64,000 nt of DNA from Erpobdella octoculata (lineage: Eukaryota > Annelida > Clitellata > Hirudinida > Erpobdellidae), in assembly GCA_963978895.1 (NCBI GenBank), contig OZ022240.1:17237217-17301216 (forward strand). Direction: 5' to 3'. The notes below the pieces were generated by a model, which saw nothing but the letters and a program-made list of their open reading frames with translations, was not told the DNA's origin and made no database searches. The position numbers were made by a program, and so were the translations under genes. Shown one piece after another: positions 12,290 through 23,667 of the stretch (position 1 is the first letter of the stretch; every line of letters starts with the position of its first letter).

Positions 12290-12940
12290 TTCAAATATTC
12301 TGAAACTGCAAACAGTATTCATGTTATGTACATAGATTCTAACTTTACCATGCAATCACAGGTTAGCAACACAATCCGTTCGTGCTTCTCCATTCTTAGG
12401 CAGATTAGGAGCGTGAGCAGGTCTTTACCCATCCTTGGAAGAAAAACACATGTCTTGTTCTACCACGGATCGACTATGGCTACTCCATACTTGTCTGTAC
12501 CAGCTTGTCATCAACACCGCCGCCAAAATGACATCCAACGCCAAGAAGTACGATCACGTGACACCTATTCTTCAAGATCTCCACTGGCTACGGCTACCGG
12601 AGAGAATACTCTTCAATGTTGCGCTACCCATGTTCAAGTGTCTGGATGATAACGGTACACTCTACCTCAGCCTGGATCTTCAACCGAACAGCTCCGTCGC
12701 CAGCCGCAGAAGACTTCGATCTTCATCTTCCGGACATCTTGTTGTGCTTCATAGTCATTGGCCCCAAGACGTGAAACGATCTTCCGTTGGCAATAAAGCT
12801 TGCTATATCTGAAATGGAGTTCAGCAGTTTGCTTAAAATATTTCTTTTACAGTCTCCTACAATTTTCCACTCATATTCACTGGCTCCGAAGCTGGCTCGA
12901 CCATGGGGCCACTTTAAAAAATCCTTTTTATTCATTCATT
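12290..12940 (+). pseudogene. CR1-like LINE, C-terminal end of RT
   Basis: Reads SNFTMQSQVSNTIRSCFSIL, then RQIRSVSRSLP, and with frameshifts THVLFYHG, VTPILQDLHWLRLPERILFN, LYLSLDLQPNSSVASRRRLR and LAIKLAISEMEFSSLLKIF. This is the thumb and C-terminal region typical of CR1/L2 LINEs. It is 5'-truncated, has at least three frameshifts and belongs to the same subfamily as the copy at 15630-16240 inside the TRAF gene. Confidence 0.8.
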
Positions 12941-14903
12941 TATTAGATAGTTTCCACAACATTTACAGATTAGATTTTTTATTTAAGTCACCGTCAATAG
13001 CAGTTTATCACGGATAAAGATTGACTGTTACCAAAACCAACTCTACCTGCTTTTTCTGCCAATTTTACTTGCGTCTATGCATTTACAAAAAGTTTATCCT
13101 GCTAAAATATTTTAAAAAATAAATTCAGAACATGTTATAATGAATTTTAAATACTATAAGAAGATTAAGAAGTTCATAATATGAATTTTCTGCATTACAT
13201 GAAATTGATGCAATGAGACAAATAATTTATAATAGTTAAAATATAATGAAAGATATTTAAATGTAACATTAATGGCATGTTTGAAGTCTTGCTGGAAACC
13301 TTACATTGACAGTGTCCAGCTGTTTGCAGAGACGTCAGGAAACTGTAATATTAAACTGCTGTGAATAAATAATGGTGTTTGCTCTTGTTATTCCTGATTA
13401 TTGTACATGTTAAAAAAGCGTTGTTAGGCAACGACTGAAAGCGAGTCGAGAAACCATGACTGATACATGAAAACTCATCTATTCAGTGACGAATTCATTC
13501 GCAGACGTCTTTAGAACTCATCGTCTTCTGTTGTGTGACTTCATCCGTGAACTGTTCAATTTTCTTTGGAGAAGAAAGGGCAATTACTAATTCTGTGTGT
13601 AGTTCTGAATGTATTCCCAGATGCTGGATCCTAGCAGCTCTTGGAGACAGCCAATCAGGTGGTAGTTGAAGCAGTATATTGAATAAAACATTTAGTACCT
13701 GATGATTGCTTTACAATCTTATCCTTAAAGTTTTACCCAGAGGCTTGGTGATAATTGTTGTTCATAATGTTATAATATTTGACGTAAGTGGCACTTTTCA
13801 TGGTATGGACATTTTATCAATGTCTACATCTTAAATTCAAGTAATCATTCTGTTAAATCAGCTGTGTTATTGTCAATGTCATATATCAAATTGAATTGTA
13901 TTGTAAGAAATTTTGGTGTACCAATATAATATGATGCACAGCACATTATGTGGCAAGTCATTGTCACTGTTGGGATTCAAGCAGATATTCCATTTCAATT
14001 CACTTTCTGTGTTAATATCTCTTTTCAAACTTAGTACTTTCTTTAGATGTGTTTAGATAAAAAGCAGCAGTCTGGTTTCATGGAACACATTAGTAAACCA
14101 ACCCGATAGAAAGCTCATAATGTTAGAAGGCATAAGAATGCTTTCCATTATTGATTTAAACTCCAATAATGTACCCTGTATACTTTCCACTTTAATTTAT
14201 TAAAAAGCAGGCTCAAAAACAAAATTTCAACAACTTGTGTGATTTGATCAGCTGTTGATGTTGATGTGCAGTCTAAAAAAATTGTTATAGATGCCTTTTG
14301 TGGGTTTTTATGTTAGGTATATTTTCTGTGATTAAAAAAATAGCCACATTGATTTTTTTAACAAATGTATGTTGTTTCAAGAATCTGATATAGTGATATA
14401 GATGCATAGATTGTCTGTTTTACTGGGACCTACAGATTTATTATTTTCAGTTTATTCTATTAGTTCCTCACCAACAGTGGCATTGATTTTCAATTCTTGT
14501 ATACTATTTTTAGATAAATCTGGCTATGCCCTTCCTTGAACGAAAATCTCTTCTTTCACATACACTGAGAAAATATAACTACTATCTTTATTAGGTGATG
14601 CATTGGTCAGATAACTTGTAAAGGTACTATCTTTATTAAGTGATGCATTGGTCAGATAACTTGTAAAGGTACTATTTTTATTAAGTGGTGCATTGGTCAA
14701 TTATCCATGCCAAACAGTTGGCAGATTATTCTCAAATATTACATAATTTTCTCAGTTTTTTGATAAATATTTTTGAACAAGTTTATGAAAAGATTAAAAA
14801 ATTATTTTTGCACTTGAAAATTTTTGCATAATGTGGAGTAGATTTACATAAAACAGATTTCAAATTCAACATTTTAATTATTTTTGTGTCTTTTTTGCTA
14901 CAG
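12941..14903. other. Upstream region of the TRAF gene, no coding exon seen
   Basis: About 2 kb without coding potential or a recognised repeat except the 45-bp tandem repeat at 14581. A 5' untranslated exon of the TRAF gene could lie here, for example in the less AT-rich stretch 13430-13700, but nothing in the sequence proves it. Confidence 0.4.
14581..14707 (+). repeat. 45-bp tandem repeat, 2.7 copies
   Basis: Units begin ACTATCTTTATTAGGTGATG at 14581, 14626 and 14671 with a period of exactly 45 bp. The third unit is slightly diverged and truncated. It lies about 200 bp before the TRAF start codon. Confidence 0.9.
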
Positions 14904-14904
14904 T
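14891..14904 (+). promoter_or_regulatory. Splice acceptor 7 nt before the TRAF start codon
   Basis: A polypyrimidine run TTTTTTGCTACAG ends 7 nt before ATG at 14911. It is a strong 3' splice site, so the coding exon is preceded either by a 5' untranslated exon or, in lineages that use it, by a trans-spliced leader. The sequence cannot separate these. Confidence 0.6.
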
Positions 14905-14910
14905 TTTGTA

Positions 14911-17900
14911 ATGGCTATATCAGGTAATGTGAGATGCTTCAACCCAGATTTTGTGGACAAAAATCCAAACTATGAATGTGTTGCCTGCCACAAAGGTCTT
15001 TGCAAGCCACTGCAGCTTGTATGTGGTCATAGGATTTGCTGGAAGTGTCTGGAATCTTTACGAAAAGATCAATCAACCGAAATTAATTGTCCAAATAAAA
15101 ATAGAGAAAACTGTGAAGATTCATTCTATGATAAGGTTTCAAATAGAAAAAAAGATTTTATTAAAGATATTGCTTTGGTCTGTCTAATTTCTATTATTTT
15201 GATGTTACTTTTCAGGTTTTTCCTGACAGATCAGCTGAGAAAGACATGGAGAGACTTACAGTTTATTGCTCTTTCAAGTGCAATGGATGTCCTAAAATGC
15301 TACTTTATTCTGATTTAAAGGTTTAAAGTTGATCCTTAAAAAAAATTATTTTAGATATAATTTAATAATTTGCTGTAATAAATAATTTCAGAAACATTTA
15401 GAAGTTTGTTTATATGATTATGTTAAATGTCCTAATGACTGCGGTGAATCAGTTATCCGATCGAATGTGAGTAGTTTGGTTTCGTTGTAGAGGGTTGTCT
15501 CAATACCATAAATTTTAAATTTTCTATTTTAAGATCATTCAGATAGAAAAATCCTCATAAATTTAATTCTCGAAGAAGCATTAAATAATTAGCCCGTTGC
15601 AAATTTCACATGCATTATTAACTCGCTTGTTAATAGTAGCAGATTAGGAGCGTGAGCAGGTCTTTACCCACCTTCAGTAGGAAAACACTCATCCTCCCAC
15701 GGATCGGCTACTGCAACTCCATATTGGTCAGTCTACCGGCTTCTCAACTCAACCACTTTCAGCTCATCATCAACACTTCCGCCAAAATGATATCCAACGC
15801 CATGAAGTACGGTCACGTGACACCTATTCTTCAATATCTCCACTGGCTACGGCTACCGAGAGAATAGTTTTCAAAGTCGCGCTACTCGTGTTCAAGTTTA
15901 TGCACGATAACAGCCCACTCTATCTCAGCCTGGATCTTCAACCGACCAGCTCCGTCACCGGCCGCAGACGACTTCGATCATCGTCTTCCGGACATCTCGT
16001 CGTGCCAGCTTCACGTCGAGCATCACTCGGCTTCAGAGTCATTGGACCCAAGATGTGGAACAATCTTCCGTTGGCAATCAAGCTTGCTGCATCCGAAACG
16101 GAGTTCTGCAGTCTGCTTAAAAAATTTCATTTTACAGTCTCCTTCAATCCTCCACCCATAGTCAGTGGCTCCAAAACTCGTTCAACCGTGGGGCCTCTTA
16201 AAAAAATTCTGTTCATACTCTTATTTCCCATTATAATATTATTTTATGAGTAAAAGTTAAATATTTTAAAGAATATAAATTTTTGTTCAGGTGGAAGAAC
16301 ATTTTCGATTGTGTTCGAAGCTTTTTCATTGCAAGTTCATAGAAATTGACTGCCCTTGTTCTGTTAGTGGCCAAACATTAAATTATTAGTTTAATGGGAT
16401 GCTTACATGCGATTTGTTTGCTATTTTGTTTCTCTTTCAAGTTTCTAATTGTTTTCTTAGATGTATCTTTAATTTTTGTGTCAATTGTAGTTCAAATCTA
16501 AAAACGAACTGCAAGATCACGAATTAGATATTCCTTTTCATGTCGATATTGTCCGGCAGTTCTTGTACAAGGTTGCATCAGATCAAGCAAATCTGGAAAA
16601 TTATTTTGAGGTATGATTTTTGTAGTAATAAGAAGTGAAGGGGTTTGGAATATCACATCAGTTTTTGTTATATTCAGGAGCTTGAAAGGAAGCTATCAGA
16701 TGTTGAAGTGCGTCTTCATGAAGTCCAAGAAGGTCCCAGCAATTTGTTACGCGAGGTTGAATCAGTAAAAAAATTGATTTCGGAGCTTAAGGTAAGCATA
16801 ACTTGAGTCTGTGAAATTATTCACTTAATACTTTAATATTTATTTTTTGTCAGAATCAGTCTACGAGGCTAGATGAATTTTTAAGAAATCGGGGGATCTC
16901 ATCGAGTGCTTCAACACTTCATAGCACTAGTCATTTTTCATCATTTACACTATCAGGTGATAAATTTATCTCCTTTTGTATTGGCACTGATTTTTTTGGA
17001 AGGGCTGCATCACCACCCTTTGTTTTCACACATGTGTTGTCTTAGTTGTAAGGCCATAGTTTAATGTACCGTAAAAACCGAGCCAGATTTTGAAGGTGCC
17101 CCATCCTGCAGGCCAGTGGAATTCAACCACAGACCTTACAATGCACAGGTGAACAGTGTTGTGGAAGTTACTTAGAAAATTTAACTAGTTATAGTTACAA
17201 GTTACTAAAATATGTAACTAGTTACTTTGATTGTGCAGAAAACACAAAATCGTGTGTTAATATGACACATGCATTTTATTGATTTTCAAATAAACAAGTT
17301 CACTGAAAAATAACTTTGAAAGTGCTTATTAGCACTTATTAAAACCTGTTTTCTAAGTGACAACATCACTAAAGAAATATCGTTGAGAAGTGAAAATCTG
17401 ACCACCCATGCTGAAGTCTTTTAAACAATGTGCAGAATTATATAGTTTTTTTATTTCAGGAAGCGTGGAAACATTTTATGGTTATGCTCAATATTGTCAT
17501 TCAAAAAACTGGTAAATTCTGAATTCACATAATTGCAGCACGTTACTACAGGTTCAGTAAAATTGAATCACTTATTAAACTCCATTGATTCCTCTAGTCT
17601 AAATTATTCCTCTGTTTGAAACGTGCTTTTGTTTCTCCATTTCTTTTTCAAATAGCGACTAGGCATAATTTTTTCTATTGATGTACTGTACAGCTCAAGT
17701 TTCGCCAGAAATAGTTTGTATTTTATCACAATAATTTTTCACTATCGAAATGGAGTTGAAAAACCTTTTTTTACCCAATTATCATTTATCTTCCAAATAA
17801 AACTCATTAACAACTTATTCCATCATTATTTCAGTAGGGGTACGTATGAGGCGTTCAATGACAAAAAGGCTGGTGGTGAGCAAAAAACAGCAAACATAAG

Positions 17901-20900
17901 TTGTTAAACCATGTAGAAAACAATGGTTTTACATCTATTCTAAATAGAAGTTAAAAAGATTCAAAAACGTTACAGTTACTCAAAAAAAGTAACTGCTTTA
18001 TGTTACTTAGTTACATTTTCCAAAAGTAACGCGTTAAGTTACTAGTTACCGAAAATTTTAACAAAGTTACAGTAACGCATTACGTCCAGACATTGCAGGT
18101 GAATGCCTTACCACCACTGTTCTCTCCTTATAATTTTTAGTGAGACTGTCCATTTTTTTCAAAGTTTGTAGAAATTGACACATTCATAAATCATAACAGT
18201 AGCGTTAAACTCGATAATGTAAGTAAATGGCTAAGAAAATGTTCACAAATTTTCCAAAAACAAAGATTTTTTTAATAGTAAACCAAGCCAGAGAATTGTT
18301 CAAAGTTTTGCGTGGTTAATATATTTATTGCATGGCGGTTATCTGAAATTTGCACGTGTGCTGCTTAAAAGGATATAAGCTTCGTGACTTATACCACCAG
18401 CACTCCTGATTTATTGATTTCTTGTAAATAAAAATGTTATTGAGTAAAAATCAGATGATTCTGTTTCAGATGTTATGAAGTAAGTTTAGACAATTTTATA
18501 TCACTGGATTATAGTTACCTCAATTATCGGCTAATGAAATATCGTTTTTTTTTTTTTTAATGGATTACAGATGATCTTAGAAATCAACTTATTCATCAGT
18601 CAATATCTCTGGGTGATCACAATCAGAAATTAGAAAAACTGGCTTTTCGATACCAGAATCTAGAAACGTCTAGTCACGATGGAATTCTGGTGTGGAAAAT
18701 AACTGATTATTTCAAGAGGAAAAACAATGCAATCATGGGGTCAGAGATGTCAGTTTACAGTCCTGCTTTCTTCACATCAAGATACGGTTACAAGGTTAAT
18801 GAACACAAACGTTTTCTGTCTTTAAAGTGTAAAAATTGTTTAATTGATAGTTAGTATTAAATGAATTCAGCTGATTGGTAAAGAAAAATAACCAACATTT
18901 TGTGAATTATATTTGTTTTTACAAACTTGTATTCAACTTACAATCTCTGTGGGTGTGTGTGTCTTTCTTTGTACACAAATCTTGCAAGTAAAATTTAACT
19001 AGCTCTAACTAGGAAGCTGAAACTTTCAGCATAGCTTTATATTGGATGACAATTAAAAAAACAAAAAAATTAATTTGAATATCTTTCGTATTTCTAAATC
19101 GAGTGTATTTGAAATAAAAGTTTGGGTTGAAAAACTCATTTTTTCGTTTACTTGTTAATATGCGAAGTATGGTAAGTTATTTAAAATGCGAATATAGTAG
19201 AAATATTTGGCCAGATAAGGTCGCAAAGTTTTCCTGGCTAGTCAACCATACACAGTGTTGACCCCAGTCGTATTCAGCTCAGTTTCAATCAATCTGAAGT
19301 CATCTGGTTTTCTACTCTTAGTCAAGTCAAATTCAGTTCAGTTGTGTCTGGTTCAGTTTACCTTACTTTTCATTAAACACAGTTGACAATTTTGACATGG
19401 GACGTGTGCTGTGTGCACCCTTTCCCTTGCACAGATTTATCAATGCTGCAAAAAGTCAAAATTATTGCCAAATCTTTTCGTAAGATATCTCTCAACTCAC
19501 TTATCACATTTTCTTCAGATTTTTCAAGGCTCAGTGTCTGTAACTTTGTCCTTACAGTATTTTGTATCAATGCAGGCTGCCAATTTTCGTGATAAGAGTC
19601 CCAAAACATTATAATGTTTTTTCATTTGTTAAAATTCAAATGCTAGATGGAGTTCAAGTTAACTCAAGTATTAAAACCTCTTCAAAATATGGGTTCCTCA
19701 TGTTTATTAGGATTCTGCTTCCCGTTATTTTTTTTTGAAACGATACGATACGACTTCTGAAATTTGTCTCAAATAAAACGATACGAGACGCCTCGACCAA
19801 TAACAAGACAAATCCGATACGATATCGGGATCTCGACTGAAATGTCAACTGTGGAAATTTTGTCTCGAATAAAACGAGATAACGAGACATTAGGAAATAA
19901 ATCCAGTCATTTTTTTATTTCACAAAAATTTTAACTATTTGACGATATTATTACCATATAAAAATAAATAACTGTCAACTGATGGTCAATATTAACTGTC
20001 AATATTTTTTATTTGGCTGGGATGTTGATGTTTGCTAGTCGACTGTGATGGTCCTGGCAGACTATCCTGACTCCCGACACTGCTTGGAGTGTCCAAAATA
20101 ATCACATCTCTACCTTCGTCTTCGGCCTCGTCATCACCAACACCAATATCTTTGTTGGCAAGGATCCAATTCTTGATGGTGACCCGATCGTGATTCTGCT
20201 GAACAAACAGCAGCTTGTCAACAAAGTCTGGCTGCAGCCTTGTCCTTTTACAGTTGACGATTTGTCCTCCTGCCGAGAAAACCCGCTCGGATGTAGCTGA
20301 ACTTGCCGGGTATAGTTATAATAACATGAATGTGAAGTCAAGGCATTTTACGAATTATAAATAAGTTTCATTCCAATTTACTCAAACTAACTTTGAAATA
20401 ACTAAATCAACAATTCATATTATTTGCGACACTTATATTAATATATTTATTAATATCAACAACATAACATTGAAAATGTGAAATTAGAGTGCGATTTACA
20501 TCTAGCCTTAAGCCACGCCCCTCTTAGGCTGCTAGTCAACCTCTGAATTGCTGCATACTACTACCATTTAGAAATATGCTGCCAGTTCCCAGACTAAAAA
20601 TAGTAAATATCCAGGGACTACAGGCTGTTAGGAAAACCGAATTTAAAGTGGGGATAATAATAGTTAAATAGTTATAAACTTCTGTCAATAGGTACCTATT
20701 AATTAATGTTGATGAATCAATTGCAAATATTCACAGTTGTGACAATCGTTAATTAAATATGTATGACTTTCGTTATTTATTGAAAAATATTTTTTTTAAA
20801 TCTCTGAATTTGTTTCGAGACTTTTATACGAGAACAAATTGTAAGTCTCGCTATTTTATTTTGATACGAGACTTCCCCGCAGGCTGTATCGTTTTAATAA

Positions 20901-21729
20901 CGATACGAGATCTCCCGTATTGTTTTGAAATCCTGATTGATATCGAGATAACGATAACGGGACGCAGATGCTTAATATTTATGTTCAGAGTGTTCAAACA
21001 CCAGCCCCTTCAAAATATGGGTTTCCGATACTTATGTTCAGAGTGTACGAAAACCACACTAACGACCGGCTTCTATCCAGGTGACTTTGTTTTCACTTCT
21101 CATCCCTGCAGTTCATCTTGACAATATCAGTAGCAGAAGGCATGCAGTCGCTGGCTAAACGCTAATGAACTGTCTTCTATCAAAGATCATAACCGTTACA
21201 AACGAATGTGTCTAGAAGTCTGCCAACTTCCTTTGCACTAAAGATTTTAAAACAGATATTTTTAGATGTTGAATAAAGAAACATTGAGTTTAGATAATTC
21301 TGTATTAAGCGAATTGCTGCCTTATTATTAATTTAATAATAACATTTTTTTACAAATTTTCATATTCAGATGTGCTGCAGAGCTTTCCTGAATGGTGACG
21401 GTGTTGGCAAAGGAACACACCTGTCGTTATTTTTTGTCATAATGAGAGGAGATTATGATGAAATCCTCAAATGGCCGTTCACTCAAAAAGTAACTTTCAT
21501 GCTTATTGATCAGAAAGAAAACAAAAAGCATGTCGACTACACTTTCCAGCCAGATTCAAAAAGTGCAAGTTTCCAAAAGCCCTCTTCTGTTTCCAACGTG
21601 GCATCTGGAAGTCCTCTGTTTGTTTCACATCAGGCTCTGGAAAGTCCTGATGGAAGGTATTTACGTAAAGATTCAAACGATTCAATATTCATTAAAGTTA
21701 TTGTTGATATCTCAAACCTTCGGAGGTAA
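14911..21729 (+). CDS. TRAF-family signalling adaptor (RING, TRAF zinc fingers, MATH)
   Basis: A cytoplasmic adaptor and probable E3 ubiquitin ligase that couples TNF-receptor/Toll-type receptors to NF-kB and JNK signalling (family knowledge). Coding exons: 14911-15135, 15216-15320, 15392-15466, 16291-16362, 16491-16610, 16678-16791, 16854-16956, 18571-18794, 21370-21729. All join in frame with GT-AG borders, giving 465 residues, a normal length for TRAF2/3/5-like proteins. The RING is at residues 23-68 (CVAC, CGHRICWKC, then a C-rich end). TRAF-type zinc fingers follow at about 76-170, including CSFKCNGC and VKCPNDCG. A coiled coil at about 196-240 includes ELERKLSDVEVRLHEVQE. MATH covers about 308-463 with GILVWKITDYFKRK and LNGDGVGKGTHLSLFFVIMR. 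The first intron donor is GTTTCA, weak at +3. Introns hold a LINE tail, a SINE split by a hAT-like element, and a hAT element. The exact paralogue is not assigned. Residues expected for each module are present, so it looks functional. Confidence 0.94.
15630..16240 (+). pseudogene. CR1-like LINE 3' fragment inside TRAF intron 3
   Basis: Reads RSLPTFSRKTLIL, RIGYCNSILVSLPASQLNHF, KYGHVTPILQYLHWLRLPRE, LYLSLDLQPTSSVTGRRRLR, GFRVIGPKMWNNLPLAIKLA: the C-terminal RT region of a CR1/L2-type LINE. It is interrupted by one frameshift near 15868. It is sense-oriented relative to TRAF and makes up about 600 of the 824 bp of this intron. It is better preserved than its relative at 12290-12940. Confidence 0.85.
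17040..18128 (-). mobile_element. tRNA-derived SINE split by a hAT-like insertion
   Basis: On the - strand, 18128-18096 gives an A-box-like TGGTGGTAAGGCATTCACCTG, and 17145-17100 continues with TGCATTGTAAGGTCTGTGG and the B-box-like GGTTGAATTCC. The two halves join without a gap once the element at 17154-18095 and one copy of its 8-bp duplication are removed. It lies in TRAF intron 7. Confidence 0.7.
17154..18095. mobile_element. hAT-like MITE with 8-bp duplication
   Basis: The 942-bp element begins CAGTGTTGTGGAAGTTACTT and ends GTAACGCATTACGTCCAGAC then ATTG. It is flanked on both sides by CAGGTGAA (17146-17153 and 18096-18103), a perfect 8-bp duplication. Both ends are rich in GTTAC/AAGTAAC phrases. 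No transposase remains. The target is a SINE in TRAF intron 7. Confidence 0.9.
18795..19707. other. TRAF intron 8, first part: nothing recognised
   Basis: Non-coding AT-rich intron sequence. A CAGTGTTGACCCCAGTCG phrase at 19253 followed by repeated TCAGTTCAG-like words could be a decayed hAT end, but no partner is seen. Confidence 0.4.
19708..20974 (-). mobile_element. hAT element, GCGTCCCG family copy A (deleted)
   Basis: The left end TAGGATTCTGCTTCCCG is diverged; the right end, inverted, reads TAAGCATCTGCGTCCCG. Flanks are ATGTTTAT and ATATTTAT, 7 of 8 matching. Subterminal regions repeat ACGATACGA phrases. A transposase C-terminal fragment is present on the - strand. It lies in TRAF intron 8. 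Copy B of the same family at 23668-25192 has a perfect duplication. Confidence 0.85.
20000..20318 (-). pseudogene. hAT transposase, C-terminal dimerisation domain
   Basis: On the - strand the frame reads ATSERVFSAGGQIVNCKRTR, then LQPDFVDKLLFVQQNHDR, followed by an acidic, Ser-rich tail (DEAEDEGRD, SSVGSQDSLPGPSQS). The A-x-S-E-R-x-F-S-A-G block is diagnostic of the hAT family dimerisation region. Only the last 100 or so residues remain. The frame is intact over this stretch. Confidence 0.85.
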
Positions 21730-23659
21730 TTTCTGTGAACTCATATATTTTTTCAATTTATTGTGTTGTTATTATTTGTTGCTGTAATTTGTATATCATT
21801 GTAAAAAAATCAATTCAAGACATATTAGATATTGATTTCTTTGATGTGAAGATGACCTTCCTGATTATATTATCTGTAACAACTACTACCAAGTTTTCTC
21901 CTGCTATCATAAACCCAATTTAAAAAAGAAGAAGTATTGCTGTATTTCTTATTCTAGTCATAATATTTTCTGCAAATGTGTTCACATTCACTTATCAAAG
22001 CAGACTTTCTTATGATGGTTATAAGATTTTGAAATACTCATTATTTTTGTTCTATAGAGATAATATAGTTATTAGCTCAATATTCTTTTATATTGATAGT
22101 GGATGGTTTTCTGTTTGTTGATGAACTAAGCACAAAACTCTTAAGGGGTCGTCCATATATTATGTAAGCACTGAGGAGGAGGGAAGGTGTGTCCTGAGCA
22201 AATGATTTGCATACACATGCCTGTTGGGAGGGAGGGGGTATTCCAACAAATGTGTATGTATGCAAAAATTAAAATGATATATCATTTATTAAAAGACATA
22301 ATTTCTGATGTCAGGATGTTAAAAAGAAATTACCTACCTTTCAGGAAAATATGAAAGTTTTCAGCAATAGACTTCTTGGCTGTGCCCCTAGCCCCGAAAG
22401 TGACAATTCTATGGTGTCTTTATGCAATTTTATGCTGCAGGGGTTAAAGCAGCCGTGGGTATGTACCCATAGGGGGAGGTAGTCTGAAAATGTACGAGGT
22501 GCAACAGGGGTAGGGGCGTCAAAATCTGCAGTTTATTGCATCTGATATATATATCTATATAGATGGCCTCTTACTGGGTAACTAAGATTAAACACATTAT
22601 CGATGTTAATGAAATAAACCGATATCACATCAGGCTCCCTCCACTGTCATTACCTTTATTGTATAATGGTTATGGCTAAATTTTTACTTTTTTGTATATC
22701 TTATACTTTTATTGTATCTTTACTTGTATATCTTATTCCTTTATTGTATATAGGTTATGGCTGAATGTATAACAACTAGAATATGATTATTTATAAATAT
22801 TGAGTTTGATGAATTTTACATACCTTTAATAAAATTGTAACATAATTTCATTATTCAAATAAATACAATAAAATCTGCTTAAAAACAATTTTTTTCTTTT
22901 CCAAATTACTGAAATTTTTTTATCCTGAAGATGTATAAACTTAGGGGTATTATAAATGACAATAAAATTTTTTTAGCAATGTGTGTTTTATATTTCGAGT
23001 GCCTACAATCTTCTGGGTCAAAAGTACCACTTTGGGAGTTTCTAGAACAGTTCCTCTACACAACTAATCATTTCTGGCTTTTTTCTGCCTACAAGATGGA
23101 ATTTAGTTCCTTCAAATGGGCTGAACAAAGACTCAGCAAAGAAGGACATGAGCACTTTGCTTGACACCACCAGCCCCTGTTCTGATCATCATTTTAATAA
23201 ATTACATAAAACTCTTTGCATCTTGTAACAGTCAAGGATAATATATAACTTAGATTCATAATTATTAAAATGAATATTTGCACAACTTAAGTAGCAATTT
23301 TGCTTTAAAATAAATGAAAATAGATTATTACTACATACTAGGCAACATTCCATAAAAGACTTATGGAAAGCATGTGAAATAACAGATGGATAATGATGAA
23401 ATGACAGACCAATGAAACTTATTTCAAATATTTCTTATCAGTTAGGTGAAGTGTCATCCTAAGCAAATTTTGTCACGATGGTCTCCAGCACGAAAACAAA
23501 CTTAACTGTTAGCATTTCCAAACTAACTACCAAACAGTCCGATAAACTTTTGTTGGGCGTATGCTTTCTTCCCCAACTTTTCTAACCAAATCCACCATAT
23601 ATTACTTGAGTCAAGACACTGATACAAAACCCTAAGCAAATGTAAGCCTTGCTGCAGCA
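21730..23659. other. 3' region of TRAF and intergenic space before Rab1
   Basis: No coding sequence recognised. Candidate AATAAA polyadenylation signals for TRAF occur at 22858 and 22867. At 22145-22240 a phrase GGGGTCGTCCATATATTATG with a G-rich continuation resembles transposon ends seen in many invertebrates. No partner was found. Confidence 0.45.
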
Positions 23660-23667
23660 CAAAAAAC

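Noticed and set aside
16957..18570. An extra TRAF exon in intron 7
   Set aside because: Exon 7 (phase 1) joins exon 8 in frame, and the intron holds only the split SINE and its insertion.
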